Below, one piece after another: positions 36,973 through 49,237 of a stretch of 64,000 nucleotides of DNA. The position numbers and the translations under genes are program-made. The stretch's first letter is position 1; each line of letters opens with the position of its first letter. Source of the stretch: Leucogyrophana mollusca (lineage: Eukaryota; Basidiomycota; Agaricomycetes; Boletales); NCBI GenBank assembly GCA_021014945.1, contig MU266360.1, forward strand, positions 1-64,000, read 5' to 3'. Under the pieces are notes generated by a model. The model was not told the DNA's origin and ran no database searches. It saw only the letters and a list, made by a program, of their open reading frames with translations.

Positions 36973-38674
36973 ATGCCGGCGCCTTCTTCCCCACCCGCAA
37001 ATGACGATGGTCAAGCCCCAGACATTGTCGAGCCCAGTGCAGACACTCAGAGTCAGAGGCACGAACCGCAGGCGTCTTCGTCATCCTCTGAAAATCGCGA
37101 AGGAGATAACTTTAAACCGTCTGCCACGGGGTCTACTTTCGTCTCAGCTGCGCCAGACACGCCAGGCCCGCAGCCAACCGCCACCCGCGAATCTCCAGCA
37201 CGCCCCACTCAGACTTCCGTCAGGTCGCCAACCCCGTCCTCCGAAAAGACTGCAGGCCGCGATAAACAGGCAAAAAAATCCAAGAAAGCCGCTTCTAAAA
37301 AAGACGGGTTATTTACTAGACTTTTTCGGAAGTTTGTACCCTGCATTGCGCCCAGCAACCGCGCGCACCCTGTCGATGTCGACGAAGCCGTTGTCAGGGG
37401 TGCTCTTACGGGTAGTGTCGCGGGCCTCTCAGATCCAACTCTTGAAGCTGGGGATGCAACCGGGGAAAAGCAGCCCGAAGATGAGAAAGACATTCAAGGG
37501 GATGAGGCAGACAGCACTGCGCCACCGCCCGTTTCTATTTCAGCATTGATTGCTCCCCACAACGACTCACAGATAGTCATTCGTCCCGCCACACCCACTG
37601 ATGTTCTTCCGCCATCGGAGACGGGTGGGGCGACCAGCGGTGCAGTGCAGCCGCCAGGGTCGACGGGGGTGGTCGTACCATCACACGAAACCGCAACGAC
37701 AGACTCTGACTCCAGCAGCGTCTTGGAGGAGGAGCATATGGATGAAGAGGGTGATGAAAGTGAGGGCGAACGTACAGTCGAAGAGGTCGACGAAGACGCG
37801 GTGGTCAGGAACGGGGGTGCGGGCATTCCAATAGGGCCTGTAAGTACTTCTATGTCCGCCCTTTATTATAGCTCAACTTATCATCGGAGGCCTTCAGGAC
37901 GGTACACCATGCCCACTCCTTCCTCCAGTGGCATCACACCACACTGGACGCAAATGTCTCGTGTTGGACCTAGATGAGACTCTTGTGCATAGTAACTTCA
38001 GGGTATGGGCCTCTACCCTGGCTACACCCACGTACCCCGAAAACTTACTCATCCTTGTCACTCGCAGCCCGTCTCACAAGCTGACTTCATCGTCCCCGTC
38101 GAGATCGAGCACCACTGGCACAACATGTATGTCCTCAAGCGACCCGGCGTCGACGAATTCCTCCGGAAGATGGGCGAGCTGTACGAAATAGCGGTGTATA
38201 CCGCAAGTCTGAGTGCCGTACGTCCCGCTGGAGCGGCTACTGATTAACTTGTGGTATTGAACGGGGACTGAATAATGAGCCGACATGTGTGCATGGTCTG
38301 TAGTATGCCGACCCTGTCATCGACCAGTTGGATATCCACAACGCAATAACGTACCGACTGTTCCGAGAGAGTTGCTATCGACATAGAGGCAATTATGTCA
38401 AAGTACGTGTTTCCCATCGCGCTGCCAAAATCAACTGCTCACGTCGTCCCCACACTGTATCGTCCAGGACTTGTCACAACTCGGACGTCCCATGGGAGAC
38501 ACCATTATATTGGACAACTCGCCCGCCTCATATATCTTCCACCCGAACAACGCCGTGCCGGTCACCTCGTGGTTCAACGACCCGCACGACACAGAATTAA
38601 CAGACATGTCGCCGTTCCTGGCGGACCTGTGCGGGGTAGATGATGTGCGGGCCGTGTTGGATGGACGACGCTGA
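36973..38674 (+). CDS. Psr1-like CTD-type (HAD) protein phosphatase
   Basis: Predicted 475-residue phosphatase. Exons 36973-37839, 37898-38002, 38068-38217, 38304-38402, 38468-38674 total 1428 nt. The first 290 residues are a disordered, acidic, Ser/Pro-rich region with one basic patch ([15 protein letters not shown]). The catalytic domain starts with [12 protein letters not shown], the DxDxT signature of FCP/SCP phosphatases, and continues [24 protein letters not shown] sequence, [20 protein letters not shown], then [11 protein letters not shown] and [12 protein letters not shown]. Yeast Psr1 and Psr2 act at the plasma membrane in salt and general stress. The typical N-terminal lipidation signal of Psr1 is not obvious here. 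It sits between two F-box paralogues. Confidence 0.88.
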
Positions 38675-39427
38675 GCTCAGGGGTGTGGGTATGGATTGCG
38701 GATGTATATACCCCCACATATGCCAGTGGATCGGCTGCTGTCACTGTCTTACACGTTTAATGACTATCACGACGCCTTCAGCATGAAGCAGGATCGAATT
38801 CTGGTCGGCTTTTCTGCCCGTCCTTTTGTCCCACTGCACAACAGTTGGTTCACAGTATCGCGGGCACCGTCTTTGGTGATGATGGTTTTGAATGGTGTCT
38901 TTTATCTATAGGATCATTTACGTGATTGACGACAAGAGACGTTAGCTTTGCATAATCTAAACCTTATCTCACTGGTACCCATCGACTATTCCCTCTAGTC
39001 TTCAAATACTATCCCTCGTGCTGGTCGTCTATCTGCAAGCCTTAGCCGGGCTTGATGGAATACTCAAGTAGTTGAAGTACTTGGCGAAGAATGATGCTTT
39101 GAATTATGTAGTTGATTTTCAATTTCAAGTACATTATTGTAACTCCGATGTTACTTAGCCCAGCGATGGTATCAACAAAGAGTACCCACGTGATATAAAT
39201 CAGCCAGGACACACGGAAAAACCGTTGGAATGCCGAATTTTCAAAACCATCGCCTCCACCTCGGTATATGTGCTTGGCGATGATGGTGAGTTGTGGTAGA
39301 AACAGGGCCCGTCGCAAATAACCTGCTAGTAACTTTTAGATCCGGGATCTAGACGACGTTACGAACAAGCCCCTGTTTCTCAACGGGGTCAGTGCCCGTG
39401 TCTTAATAATGCGTAGGTCTTTGGTGA
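38675..39427. other. Convergent intergenic region
   Basis: 753 AT-rich bases between the 3' ends of the phosphatase gene and F-box paralogue B. No supported gene. Confidence 0.55.
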
Positions 39428-41326
39428 TCACCAGCCGCCAGGGTACGACCAGCCCAAAGAAAAGGACGCATTGTCGTCCGAGTCATCGCAGCTCCCTGTA
39501 CTACCATCCAGGAACATGTCGTCTTCATCTTCTTCGCCTCCCTCCTCCGAATTTCCATCGCACCGTTCGACCCCGTCCCAGTGAAAGTCGACCACAACTT
39601 CTCCCAATAAACCCGCGTCTCTCTCACACAGGTGGTGGCAATTCGACATCCCTAGTTTTTGTATATTCACACCTCGGTTTGCTCGAACAATGAGAGCGTC
39701 GCGCAGATCCATCGGTTTTACGCCCCTGCGTCCCAATCCAACATCATTCGCCCCGTCGAACTCGACGTCCTCAAGTTCAAGGGCAGTCAGGGCGGGGGCA
39801 AAGATCGTTCTGGTCTGTATCGTCCCAGCGAGCCCATTACACGCTTCTGGGCCATCTCTGGCCAAAACTTCCACTAGGCCACTGACATCCGACCCAGTGA
39901 GGGTGAGTGTCTCCAACGCGCAAGCGCTACTCAAAGAATCCAGCCAGAAAGCCTCTGGGAGCTCTGTACGACCGTTCACGTGGATACTCCGAACGTTGGA
40001 CAGCGGTAGGACATGGCAGATGCACGAAATCGGTTCCAGGTTGGACGGCGTTTGCCAGGCAATTTCGAGCGCAAGCTGCACTGCGTCAGACCAGTGGTTC
40101 TTGTCTGGGAAAGGCCAGCTAACCTCCGAAGGCGGGGAATCTGAAGTGCTGCATCGGATAAGCATGACACGACTGCCATTGCAAGGACCGGTACATATGG
40201 CCATCGAACGGAGAGTGACAGCTTCGGCACCGGAGGATGAGGAATTATCAACATCGGTACCGCCTCCTATGGAGGAGACGTAGGGGAGCAGACAAGGAAA
40301 GTTGGTCTCAAATGTACCGGGGCCTTTACATTTGAGGCTGAGTGCAGCATTTGCGGGGTAGTTGAGATGGGCGAGGAGGTGGGCGCACTCTAATACGCTC
40401 CCCGCGAGGTGAAGCCGTGTGAGAGTGGGAAGATTAACTTGGGGAACAGAGCCCTTAGTTGCAATTGAAGAGGCGGTGGCTGTCGACGGAAGGAGCGGTA
40501 GAGCATCCTCCAACGATAGAGTGCGCAATGCTGGCATACGGCTGAGAGTTGTAATAAATTCCGTCACGGTGGGGCGTGAAACGGCGAGGTAGCTGATGTC
40601 AAGTTCGACAAGGCCGGCGAGGAGGGGCGAGGACCATGCAATGGCGCATCCAAGCATCTCTACTCTGCGAAGGCGGGGAGTTCCCCCACTGAACAATGTA
40701 ACTGGGAGAAAACCGGTTCCGGCTGGATCTGAATTTCCTACGGCGAGTGTGTTCAACAAGGCGAGCGATTCCAGGGCTGGAGCAGCGGTGGTAAGCGGCC
40801 TTGTGAGCCCCTCTATTATCTCCTTCGACGCAACAAGCCGAAGCTCCCGCACACGCGCGGCATGCTTGAGGGCCTTTGAGACGGCATTAATAACCTTTGG
40901 GCCCTTGTTAGTCAAGTCTACATCAATGACCAAGGGCCCCATTTTTGATCTGGCCAGCATCGCCTCTGACCAGGCGGGTGTAAATGTCAGAGTAGTCCAA
41001 AGAGAGGGGCGCGAAAGAGCGACCTGACGCCAGTGACGACAGACATGTGTGACCGTGGTCCACACCCATGGTGTGTGCGTGTCGACATAAATCCTCCGAT
41101 GGTAGTTTGGATGGGGTGGACAGGAGGAGTACATGAAGATGGTTTCAAGAAGCCCGGGTGGCAAAGTCGATATAGGGGAGAACGTATTTCGTTGGGCTCG
41201 CAGGGCACGCATCCGTCGCGCAAGCGTTTCAAGCTCTTGGTCGATCTGCTCCTGAGCCTGCACGGCGACACCTTGAAGAACAGGTACAGTGGCGTCCCTA
41301 TCCGGGGAGGACGATGGATCCCACAT
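39428..41326 (-). CDS. F-box protein, paralogue B
   Basis: Single-exon gene on the minus strand, 632 residues from the ATG at 41326, chosen because MWDP aligns with MYDP of paralogue A. An upstream in-frame ATG at 41380 would add 18 residues. The F-box segment reads ISTLPPGLLETIF, then WTTVTHVCRHWRQVALSRPSLW. The LRR-like array and acidic C terminus follow paralogue A, with near-identical blocks APALTALELEDVEFD, LRDALIVRAN and QKLGMSNC. It faces paralogue A across the phosphatase gene, so the two form an inverted pair. Probable role: substrate adaptor of an SCF ubiquitin ligase. Confidence 0.82.
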   Translation of the reverse strand: MWDPSSSPDRDATVPVLQGVAVQAQEQIDQELETLARRMRALRAQRNTFSPISTLPPGLLETIFMYSSCPPHPNYHRRIYVDTHTPWVWTTVTHVCRHWRQVALSRPSLWTTLTFTPAWSEAMLARSKMGPLVIDVDLTNKGPKVINAVSKALKHAARVRELRLVASKEIIEGLTRPLTTAAPALESLALLNTLAVGNSDPAGTGFLPVTLFSGGTPRLRRVEMLGCAIAWSSPLLAGLVELDISYLAVSRPTVTEFITTLSRMPALRTLSLEDALPLLPSTATASSIATKGSVPQVNLPTLTRLHLAGSVLECAHLLAHLNYPANAALSLKCKGPGTFETNFPCLLPYVSSIGGGTDVDNSSSSGAEAVTLRSMAICTGPCNGSRVMLIRCSTSDSPPSEVSWPFPDKNHWSDAVQLALEIAWQTPSNLEPISCICHVLPLSNVRSIHVNGRTELPEAFWLDSLSSACALETLTLTGSDVSGLVEVLARDGPEACNGLAGTIQTRTIFAPALTALELEDVEFDGANDVGLGRRGVKPMDLRDALIVRANRGVNIQKLGMSNCHHLCERDAGLLGEVVVDFHWDGVERCDGNSEEGGEEDEDDMFLDGSTGSCDDSDDNASFSLGWSYPGGW

Positions 41327-42991
41327 CACAGCACGGCGATAATATTGATCTGCCAAGTAGGCAATTGTCAAAAACGTCATTGCGACCAGGGAGGGAGGTA
41401 CTCACCACTGTCGACGTTATCTCGGTGCCCAAGTATGTAGCGTACAGTTGATAAAATGTCGACGAAGCGTGTATAGGGTCTGCATGATGGTTTACACTAT
41501 ATAAGATTCGGGCGCCTTTTCAGCCCGAGATCCACTTGGCTGCCAAGCGGCTAGGTCCTGTAATCGCGCGTGCTCCGTCCATGATCCTGGAGTAAGTTGA
41601 CCCACATGTTGTGCAGAGTGCATATGTATGCGGCACGTCTTTTCTTCAGAACGAAGTGCAACCGCCAATGAAGTGGGTCTCGTATTATCTCCGGTATCGC
41701 AACAGGATGGAAGTGTACTCCTGGATCACGCGTCACACAGTACTGACGGCGCGAATCGCGCAGGGACTTGTGGACATACCCTGGATATGGGAAGTTGGGC
41801 TTCGGGGTGGGTGTGGGGCGCGCAACAGTGTCCAAGGCCAAGTAAGATTCGGTGATGTCCCCGATGGGTTCAATTTTGGCAAGTACAGGCGGGTTCCCGC
41901 CTGTTCCAGTATCTGCATCACTCAGTGGCACTTTCCGCCAATTATGCGCTGTGACAACTAGTGTACACTGAAGTACACTGACAGGCAATTTTACAGCGTT
42001 TAGCTTAGTCAGCGGAAATTTCCTCAATTAACTTGGCTGAAGTACACTGACAGGCAATTTGTCCTCGGTCAAGATCGCTGGTCGGGGCCTCAGGACTGGT
42101 GGAATTGTAGCTAAAAATCGGCGTTTACATTGCGTTGGATTCCAGCTTAAAAAGGTCGTAGAATAGAACAGTACGCACACGATTGAATCGATTCTGGTAT
42201 CATTGATTGTCACATGGCATATGTACTCGCCACGCCTATTTTGCTGTCGCGGCACAGTTACATGTCCGAGAGGAAGACTGAAACCAAAAGCTGTGCGAAC
42301 CTTGCGCGGCTCCGAAACAGAATCGACCGTTGACAGGCAGCTTGCCCCTTGGTCTCGACTAGATGCGCGTTTCAGGAAGTCCGAATAAATTCCGGTAAGT
42401 GGTTGTTCGAGGAAGCGGGCTCCCGACGGACTTTGATCGAAATTTGATCCGTGCTTCCTAGAACGGCTGACATCGAGACTACCTGCGGATATCGTCCAAA
42501 TATTAGCAAGGAGTTCGATAGGGCGCTGGTGTCTGGTGAAGAGCTCAACTGTCCTTGAAGCCCGTTGTAGTGTATCCACGACCGCCGAGTTGATGAACAA
42601 TTTTCATCCCAGCGAGAATAAAACCGGGGGCTATAAATCCTGGTAGCGATATATGGCCTGGTTTGTCGTGCTTTGCATGACCTCAGGAGTCTGAACAGCA
42701 CTGACCCCGCCACAGATGGCTTAAGTTATAACAGACTCAGCTCAGTATGGTCCTGGCCCTAGGGTGATTGGTGAAGGCTGTAGTTGTGGATATGTGCTCC
42801 ATATTCGAGGTAGCCGATTGCAAGTCGGATCTTACAGCATAGGGAATTCTGATTCAATTCTCAAAATCGTCAGTCCACAGAGATACGGCTTCCGCCCCAT
42901 GTGTACTATGGGCCTGGCCTGTATAACAACGTAGTGCAGGATTTGCTATGTCAGCATCGAGGTACAACACGCGATCCAGGGAAGCTCCCCT
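41327..42991. other. Unassigned 1.7-kb interval
   Basis: Two minus-strand open frames (41551-42027 and 42028-42600; the second starts with TTG) abut and each contains LPVSVLQ, because a 24-bp direct repeat lies in both. I recognise no family and found no convincing splicing. It could be a decayed gene or noncoding sequence. Opposite-strand frames at 41611-41961 are equally featureless. Confidence 0.4.
41968..42060. repeat. 24-bp direct repeat pair
   Basis: CTGAAGTACACTGACAGGCA followed by ATTT occurs at 41968-41991 and again at 42037-42060, start to start 69 bp. The first copy is also preceded by a partial GTACACTG, as in local slippage or tandem duplication. Confidence 0.85.
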
Positions 42992-44132
42992 TCACGCCAC
43001 CGCTCCGACCAAAGGAGGAACAGTGAACTTTGCGGCACACTCATCGAAGAGACTTGCTTTCGCGCTCAAATCGCTGACCATCGGGTGTGACGGGTGGGTC
43101 GTTGTGAGGCGGCTGTTCGGTTCAATATGTAGATGAGTATGACGGCGGATTTGGATCGTATTCCAATGAGCGGAAATATGATCATGTGATTTAAATATCA
43201 CGAACCTCCATGCCTCGTCCGCCTCGCTCTTCTTCCCCGCGCCTAGTCCAAGCGCAACGACGAGTGCGGCCAACACTTCAGCTGCACTGCTGGATTTGTC
43301 AGCTCCGCTTCGTTCCAGCACTGCGGTCGCTTCTTCCAAGTCACTGCGGCCAGCCGTGACTTCACCTTGCATGACCCGTGCGATTCCTCGGCCAACTAGC
43401 AGAGCAGGAGAAGAGACAGATGGGTTGGCGACCTGCTCGGTGTAAAAGGAGACGGCGGGGGTGTATGGCTCGCCTGAGATACCTGCAGAGCGTCGGTTAT
43501 AATGAAGCGAGTAGTGAGTATGAAAGAACCTACCTTGCGACCCCGTAACGAGACTGAGAGAGGCTTCGGCGAGTTGGAGGACGAGTGAGTCGGGGTTTAC
43601 TTTAAGAGCAGTGTCAAGGGTTTTTTGTGCTAGTGACGGCCGTGCAAGGGAGAGATATATTTGGGCCGTTATGGCTGCGCTGTACAAGGACGCACGTCAT
43701 TAATCGACCGTTGAAGGAAAGAAATAGGACATGCGCTTCGGTAGCATCCCTGCCTGCACCACTTAGCGTCTCGAGCGCCTCTTCAATTTCGCCCGCGCGG
43801 ACAAACGCAGTGGCGGCCAGGACCCTCACCATCTCCCTCTCCCACTCGGCTTCTTCCTCTTCCGCGCCTTCGATTTCGACACACAAGTCCCTCAGTGCTT
43901 CGAGCCCATCTTCACCATTCGCGAGGGCTGACACGGCGCGGAGAGCAAGGTTTTCGGTATCTTGTGGGAGGAAGGAGGGAGTGTCACCTAATGCGATGTG
44001 TGCTCGAGCTTTATAGAGGAGTGTCGGGGTGTAATCTGGAGAGTCGGGGGATGGGAGGGGCAGAGATGTCAGGGCTTGGTATGCGCCGAGGGTGAATTGC
44101 TGTTTTATATGGTAGACTTGTGACGATTCCAT
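42992..44132 (-). CDS. COPE: Coatomer subunit epsilon (COPI)
   Basis: Predicted 313-residue COPI vesicle coat subunit. Exons in transcript order: 44132-43735, 43679-43534, 43482-43206, 43112-42992; total 942 nt. The start MESSQVYHIKQQFTLGAYQA is family-typical, followed by TPR-like helices (YKARAHIALG, ENLALRAVSAL, AATAFVRAGEIEEAL, QIYLSLARPSLAQKTLDTAL) and the C-terminal HPMVSDLSAKASLFDECAAK that precedes the end of epsilon-COP proteins. The first intron (43734-43680) needs a GC donor, GCATGT: the only nearby GT donor gives the wrong phase. The last intron junction is chosen by phase. Divergent from the dioxygenase gene. Confidence 0.9.
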
Positions 44133-44230
44133 TTGGGCGCGTGATATGCTCTTAGGTATAAGTTAGTGGGATTTGAGGTTGACTTGGTCTATGAACGAGA
44201 TTTTGGCGGGGACTTGTTGTCGTGGCCGAC

Positions 44231-44258
44231 TTTATTTACTTATTTATTTATTTATACT
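44231..44258. repeat. TTTA-type microsatellite
   Basis: Imperfect run of TTTA/TTAT units about 100 bp upstream of the epsilon-COP start codon. Confidence 0.8.
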
Positions 44259-44777
44259 TTAGACATTGCAAGTGAAAACACTCACGTGATCAAGTCGCGT
44301 CGCGTCTGTGGCACTCACAATGTTTAATACCTCCGGCGTCACGGGGTCAATCGCCGTTATATTAAATGCTTCCGCTGTTCTTGTGGGAATAATCCTGCTT
44401 AGACTCGCGACCAGTCTGCGTACGTAAGCTCCCGCCTCTCATATGAGCAAGTAATATGCGTAGCGGAGTTTGAAACGCTGGTATCGAGCCTAAATCCTGC
44501 TGTCAATTAATTATATTTACATTCGCCGCTGCCGCTTGGCTGCCGTCGCCGATGTGCATGAGCACGAGTGTATCGTACGGCACAGTGAGCGCAGCCTTGG
44601 GATGATGAGCTGAGCCGCGGAGATGTAGCGGGCGGTGTTTACGGGAAAGATACGAACCCGGAGACAAATTTGGATTATGAGGCGTTGATTGGCTGTGTGG
44701 CGCGCTGTTCGGTTCAGAACCACTTCAACAAGGGATTCCATCTGTCACACCTACTCGGCAGCAGACTCCTGGCGCCC

Positions 44778-44784
44778 TATAAAA
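44778..44784 (+). promoter_or_regulatory. TATA box of the dioxygenase gene
   Basis: Consensus TATAAAA 43-49 bp upstream of the ATG at 44827. It fits a TATA-driven, regulated gene. Confidence 0.6.
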
Positions 44785-44826
44785 TAGACACCCGAACCAT
44801 CCATCCTTCTTCATCCTCGTTCCACG

Positions 44827-47800
44827 ATGTCCACCCTCAATCGTACTTTCTCTTCCCGCTTCACCTCCACAAAGAGCACGGCGGTAAGCCGCTACTAATC
44901 ATCGTAATGCATGACGCTCACCCTTTTTGATAGACAAATGGTTCTGCGACAACGTCGGACTTTGTTCAACCCCAGCAACAACCTGACTCTGGCCTGACGA
45001 AAGCCCTCGCACACGTTAAGGACCTCATGAAGCGCGCAGCCGAAGACATCAACGAGTCCACCATCGTGCGTTTGCATTTCCCTGTTGATATGGCTAAACT
45101 AATGACATCCCTCCATTCAGTCGGCTGCTCTCGATGCTATCCGTCATACAGATGCCATTGATGACAGAAAGATGCTCGTGAGTGACCTTGGCATCCCATC
45201 GGTGTCTACGCCCAACTAACGCGCGATACAGCTGGAGAACTTGCTAAACTTTATGGCACATCATCCTTCAGGGAAGATCCAGGACATCTCGCAAAACTTT
45301 GTTATCAAAGAACGTGCGTATCTTCCTTTTCAGGACTCCGCAAGTGATTCAACCCATTGGCAGTGTACAACGATCTCGCACATCCGGCTGCAACCTACCT
45401 TGGTGAGCAGTACGCTTTCCGAGCTGCCGACGGGTCCAACAACAACCCCGACGCGCCTGACATGGGCAAGGCCGGCACGCCGTACTCGCGTTCCGTCCAG
45501 CAGGGAAACCCCCTCCCGCAGAACCAGATGCCCGACGCAGGGCTGGTCTTCGATACCCTTCTCAAGCGTGAAAAGGTGGCTTCTTTCGACTGGAACAGCA
45601 TTCATCCACTAAATTGACATGTGACAGTTTGTCAAACACCCGGCGGGACTGTCGTCCTTGATGTTCTCCTTCGCTGCTCTCGTTATCCACAGCGTCTTCC
45701 GAACTTCGCACGAAGATGTCAACATCAATCTTACGTCATCATACGTTGACCTCGCACCGCTTTACGGGAACGACCAGGCGACCCAAGACAAGGTGCGGAT
45801 CAAGGACGGGCGGGGTCTGTTGCATCCCGACGCGTTCGCAGAGGATCGACTATTATTGCTGCCGCCTGCCGTGTGTGTGCTATTGGTTCTGTTTAACCGC
45901 AACCACAACGTGAGTTTGTTGTTATGGATGTGTTTTCGAAATGGGCGCTGATTAGACTGCTTATGTAGTATATTGCACGGCGTTTGCTCGAGATCAACGA
46001 GCGTGGGACTTGGGCTGATCCCTCGACACTCCCTGCGAACTCTCCGAAGTTAATCAAGCAAGAAGAGGGTGTGTACACATGACGGCCTTTCTCGTACTTC
46101 CCTGACTAAGTTTTACCTTTTCAATTCTAAAGAAATCTTCCAGATCACGCGCCTCAATAACTGCGCCTGGTTCGCCGCAGTCGTCTTCTCGGACTACTTC
46201 TCTTCCATCTTGGGTTTGGTGAGACAGGGATCGAGCTGGAGTCTGGAACCCTTTGGTGAATTCAGGGAGGATCACCAACTCTTCGAGCGTGGACGAGGGA
46301 ACAGCGTTAGTGTGGAGGTGCGTAGTGTTTGAATCCCGCTTGGGATCCTGGGGTTGTTGGGACTAACTGGTTCTTGTGGACAGTTCAACTGCCTTTACAG
46401 GTGGCATGCGACGACTTCGCAGGAGGACGAAGAGTGGATCAACTTGCAGCTACAGAATATCTTCCCCGGGAAAAACATTGAGGACGTGAGCATCAGTTTA
46501 CTTGTATTCGCTGGTTGCGCGACGCTCTGCGGTAGCATTGAGATGCCTGTTAGCGAAGAGCTCTTAGAGCCCTGCTATCTCGCTTATTTCTATTCTATTT
46601 CCTGTGTATTATGGCACGGGCGACAGGATTGTATGCTGACCTCAGATATAGCTCACCATCCGAGATTTCTACTCAACCTTAGGCGCCCTTCAAGCGCGGG
46701 AACCCGATCTTAGCGAGTGGACTTTCGACACGTACTTTCAGTCCCTTTTACTGCATTGCGCGCAACTGACGAAGTAATGTTACCTTTAGTCTCAAGCGCC
46801 AGGAAGATGGTTCATTCAAAGATGAAGACCTCGCTAAGGTCCTGCAGAACGCGTATGTGGGCTGCTTCCCTTCACTGTTGATTGTATTCAGGTTATCTTC
46901 TCTAGTACTTCGCACCATGCGGCTACGTTCGGTGCTCGTGGGACACCTGCCTGCATGCGTCTCCACGAGATCATGGGGATTGAGGCTAACCGTCGTTGGG
47001 GTGTTTGCTCGCTGAATGACTTCAGGAAGGTACGCCGTGCAACGTGGTATCTTCACTGCGTAACGTGACTAAACAATGACTTTGCTTGTATGCAAACAGT
47101 TCCTCGGGCTGAAGAGTGAGTCGGCTCCAATTGTTTGCAATATCACCTAGGCTGACTGCGTGCGACAGCGTACTCGAGCTTCCTGGAGTGGAACCCCAAC
47201 CCCGAGATTGCTGACGCCGCTGAAAAGCTGTATGGTCATATCGAGAACTTGGAACTCTACGTTGGTCTCCAGGCCGAGGAGGTCAAGCCTGTTATCGAAG
47301 GTGCAGGCCTGTGCCCTGGTGAGAGTTAAAGCCCTCTTTCCCGCCACTATTACTCACACTGGTGATTGTGTAGGCTACACAATCTCCCGTGCTATCCTGT
47401 CGGATGCTATCGCACTCACTCGTGGAGACCGCTACTACACGCAGGATTTCACTCCGTACAACATGACTGCCTGGGGCTTCGCCGACTGCCAGCGTGACCC
47501 TGAAGGGTACGGCTTTGGATCAACCCTCGGCCGTCTCTTCCTTCGTACACTTCCCGAACAGTACGACAAGGACAGTGTCTACACGTGGTTCCCTCTGATG
47601 CACCCTGATGCTATGAAGACCAACTTGACGAAGTTGCACAAGATCAACGGGTACTCACTGGAGCGCCCGAAGCCCAGGTCAACTTCAGTCACGAAGGTAG
47701 ATGGGTATGTCGAAGTCGGGGAGGTGTTGAGGAATGGAGAGAAATTTGAGCCGGAGTATGTCGAGAGGGCAAAGGAGGTTGTCAAGGGCAAAGGGTGAGT

Positions 47801-49237
47801 TGCCTCCTAGTTTCACTTGGAAACACGAGATGGGACTGAAGATGCATCGCTGCCATGATAGTTTCTTCACCGCTTCCGACGACGGATTGAAGGAGCAAGG
47901 CAGCTTCTTGGAAGCGCTCGCGCCGTCGCCTGAGGCTATCGCCAAGATTGGCGCATTCTTCTTCAACAAAACAAGGGAGCTCATCAACGTACACTCTTAC
48001 TCCCTCGTTGGCGAGAATACTCGTGCGGTGAACGTCGTTCGGGACGTCTTGAAGTTCGTCCCTATACACTGGGCGGCGACCGAGATCGCAGGCATCCCGC
48101 TCAAGACGAAGAAGCATCCCCATGGTGTTTACACCGAGCAGGAGTTGTACGACATCCTTGGGGATATCTACCAGTACGTAAATTTTCTCTGGTGGCTACG
48201 ATTTTCTAACCAGGAGACACTAGATTCGTCTTCCTCGATGTTGAGGCTGCCAAATATATGGTGCTGAAGGAGAAAGTCAAGGGTCACGTCGAGCAGCTCA
48301 CCAGCCACATCAAGAGTGCTTTGGGTGGTGCTGGTAACCGGATCTCAATCGCGGGCTTGGTCGGTACGATCTCTGCCATGTTCGGCACGAAGGGAAAGAA
48401 GAGTAGTCACTCGGAGCTGGTCAGGAAGCTCTTTGAGTTTGGGCACTCAACGGACCATGTGGTGAACTCAATTCTCGCGCTGATGGTTGGGTCGACTGTT
48501 GAGCTGTCGATTGGTCAGTTTTTCGGTATCTTGGACTTTGATTGTTGCTGACATGTGACGGCTACGCAGCGCTGACGAATGTCGTGAACATCCTTCTGGA
48601 CTCAGAGGAGCATGCGACTTTCCACACACAGGCTAAGAGTGTCGACACGAAGGACCTGTTAGGTCTTGAGGCGTATGTCATCGAGGCCCTTCGTCAGTTT
48701 ACTTTCCACCATCAGAATCCGGTTCAGAAACTCATTTGCCCTTCTAGGCGTTGACCCTCCTTTTGCTGGTGTTTACCGTGTTGCTAAAGAGGATGCCACT
48801 GTCGGCTCGTTGACTGTGAAGCAGGGCGAGCGTCTCTTCTTGGACATCGCGTCGGCAAACTTGAACGTAAGTTGTCCGCCTATCACTTCCTGACCTATAC
48901 CTGATGACACCAATTTGTATAGGAGGACGCTTTCCCCAGTCCAACTTCCTTCGATGCCACTCGTAGCCCGCGCGAGCGTTACCTGCGTGGAGACGGCGCC
49001 ATTAAAGTCCTTGGTGCTGAAGTCGCACCTAAGGCCATTGTCCAAGTCCTCCGCGCCATCCTCTCCTTCGACAATCTCCGCCGTGGACCCGGACAGTCTG
49101 GAAAGCTTACGCGCTTCAAGGATGCGGCTGTCCCACAACTGAACTACGCGTACCTCAACGACAAGATGTTTGTGAGCCCTTGGCCGACGTCACTGGTTAT
49201 CCAGTACGACGTTCCCAAGGCTGCGCAGGCGGCTTGA
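44827..49237 (+). CDS. Ppo-type fatty acid dioxygenase with degenerate P450 domain
   Basis: Predicted 1073-residue linoleate dioxygenase (psi-producing oxygenase). Exons: 44827-44883, 44934-45065, 45121-45177, 45232-45313, 45364-45575, 45628-45909, 45969-46068, 46133-46317, 46384-46485, 46652-46731, 46790-46852, 46906-47029, 47100-47115, 47169-47318, 47374-47794, 47862-48173, 48224-48513, 48570-48692, 48748-48866, 48923-49237; total 3222 nt. The haem peroxidase half has LVIHSVFRTSH (distal His201), TSSYVDLAPLYGND, LFNRNHNYIARRLLEINE and LYRWHA (catalytic Tyr374, His377). The P450 half keeps an ExxR (EALR), but the haem-thiolate loop reads GDGAIKVLG, with Val998 where Cys is needed. Expect dioxygenase activity without P450 hydroperoxide isomerase activity. 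Ppo oxylipins regulate fungal development. Confidence 0.92.

Larger units (their letters stand above)
44133..44826. other. Divergent promoter region COPE / dioxygenase
   Basis: 694 bases with no supported gene. Contains a (TTTA)n-like low-complexity run near 44231-44258 and a TATAAAA at 44778-44784. Confidence 0.55.
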
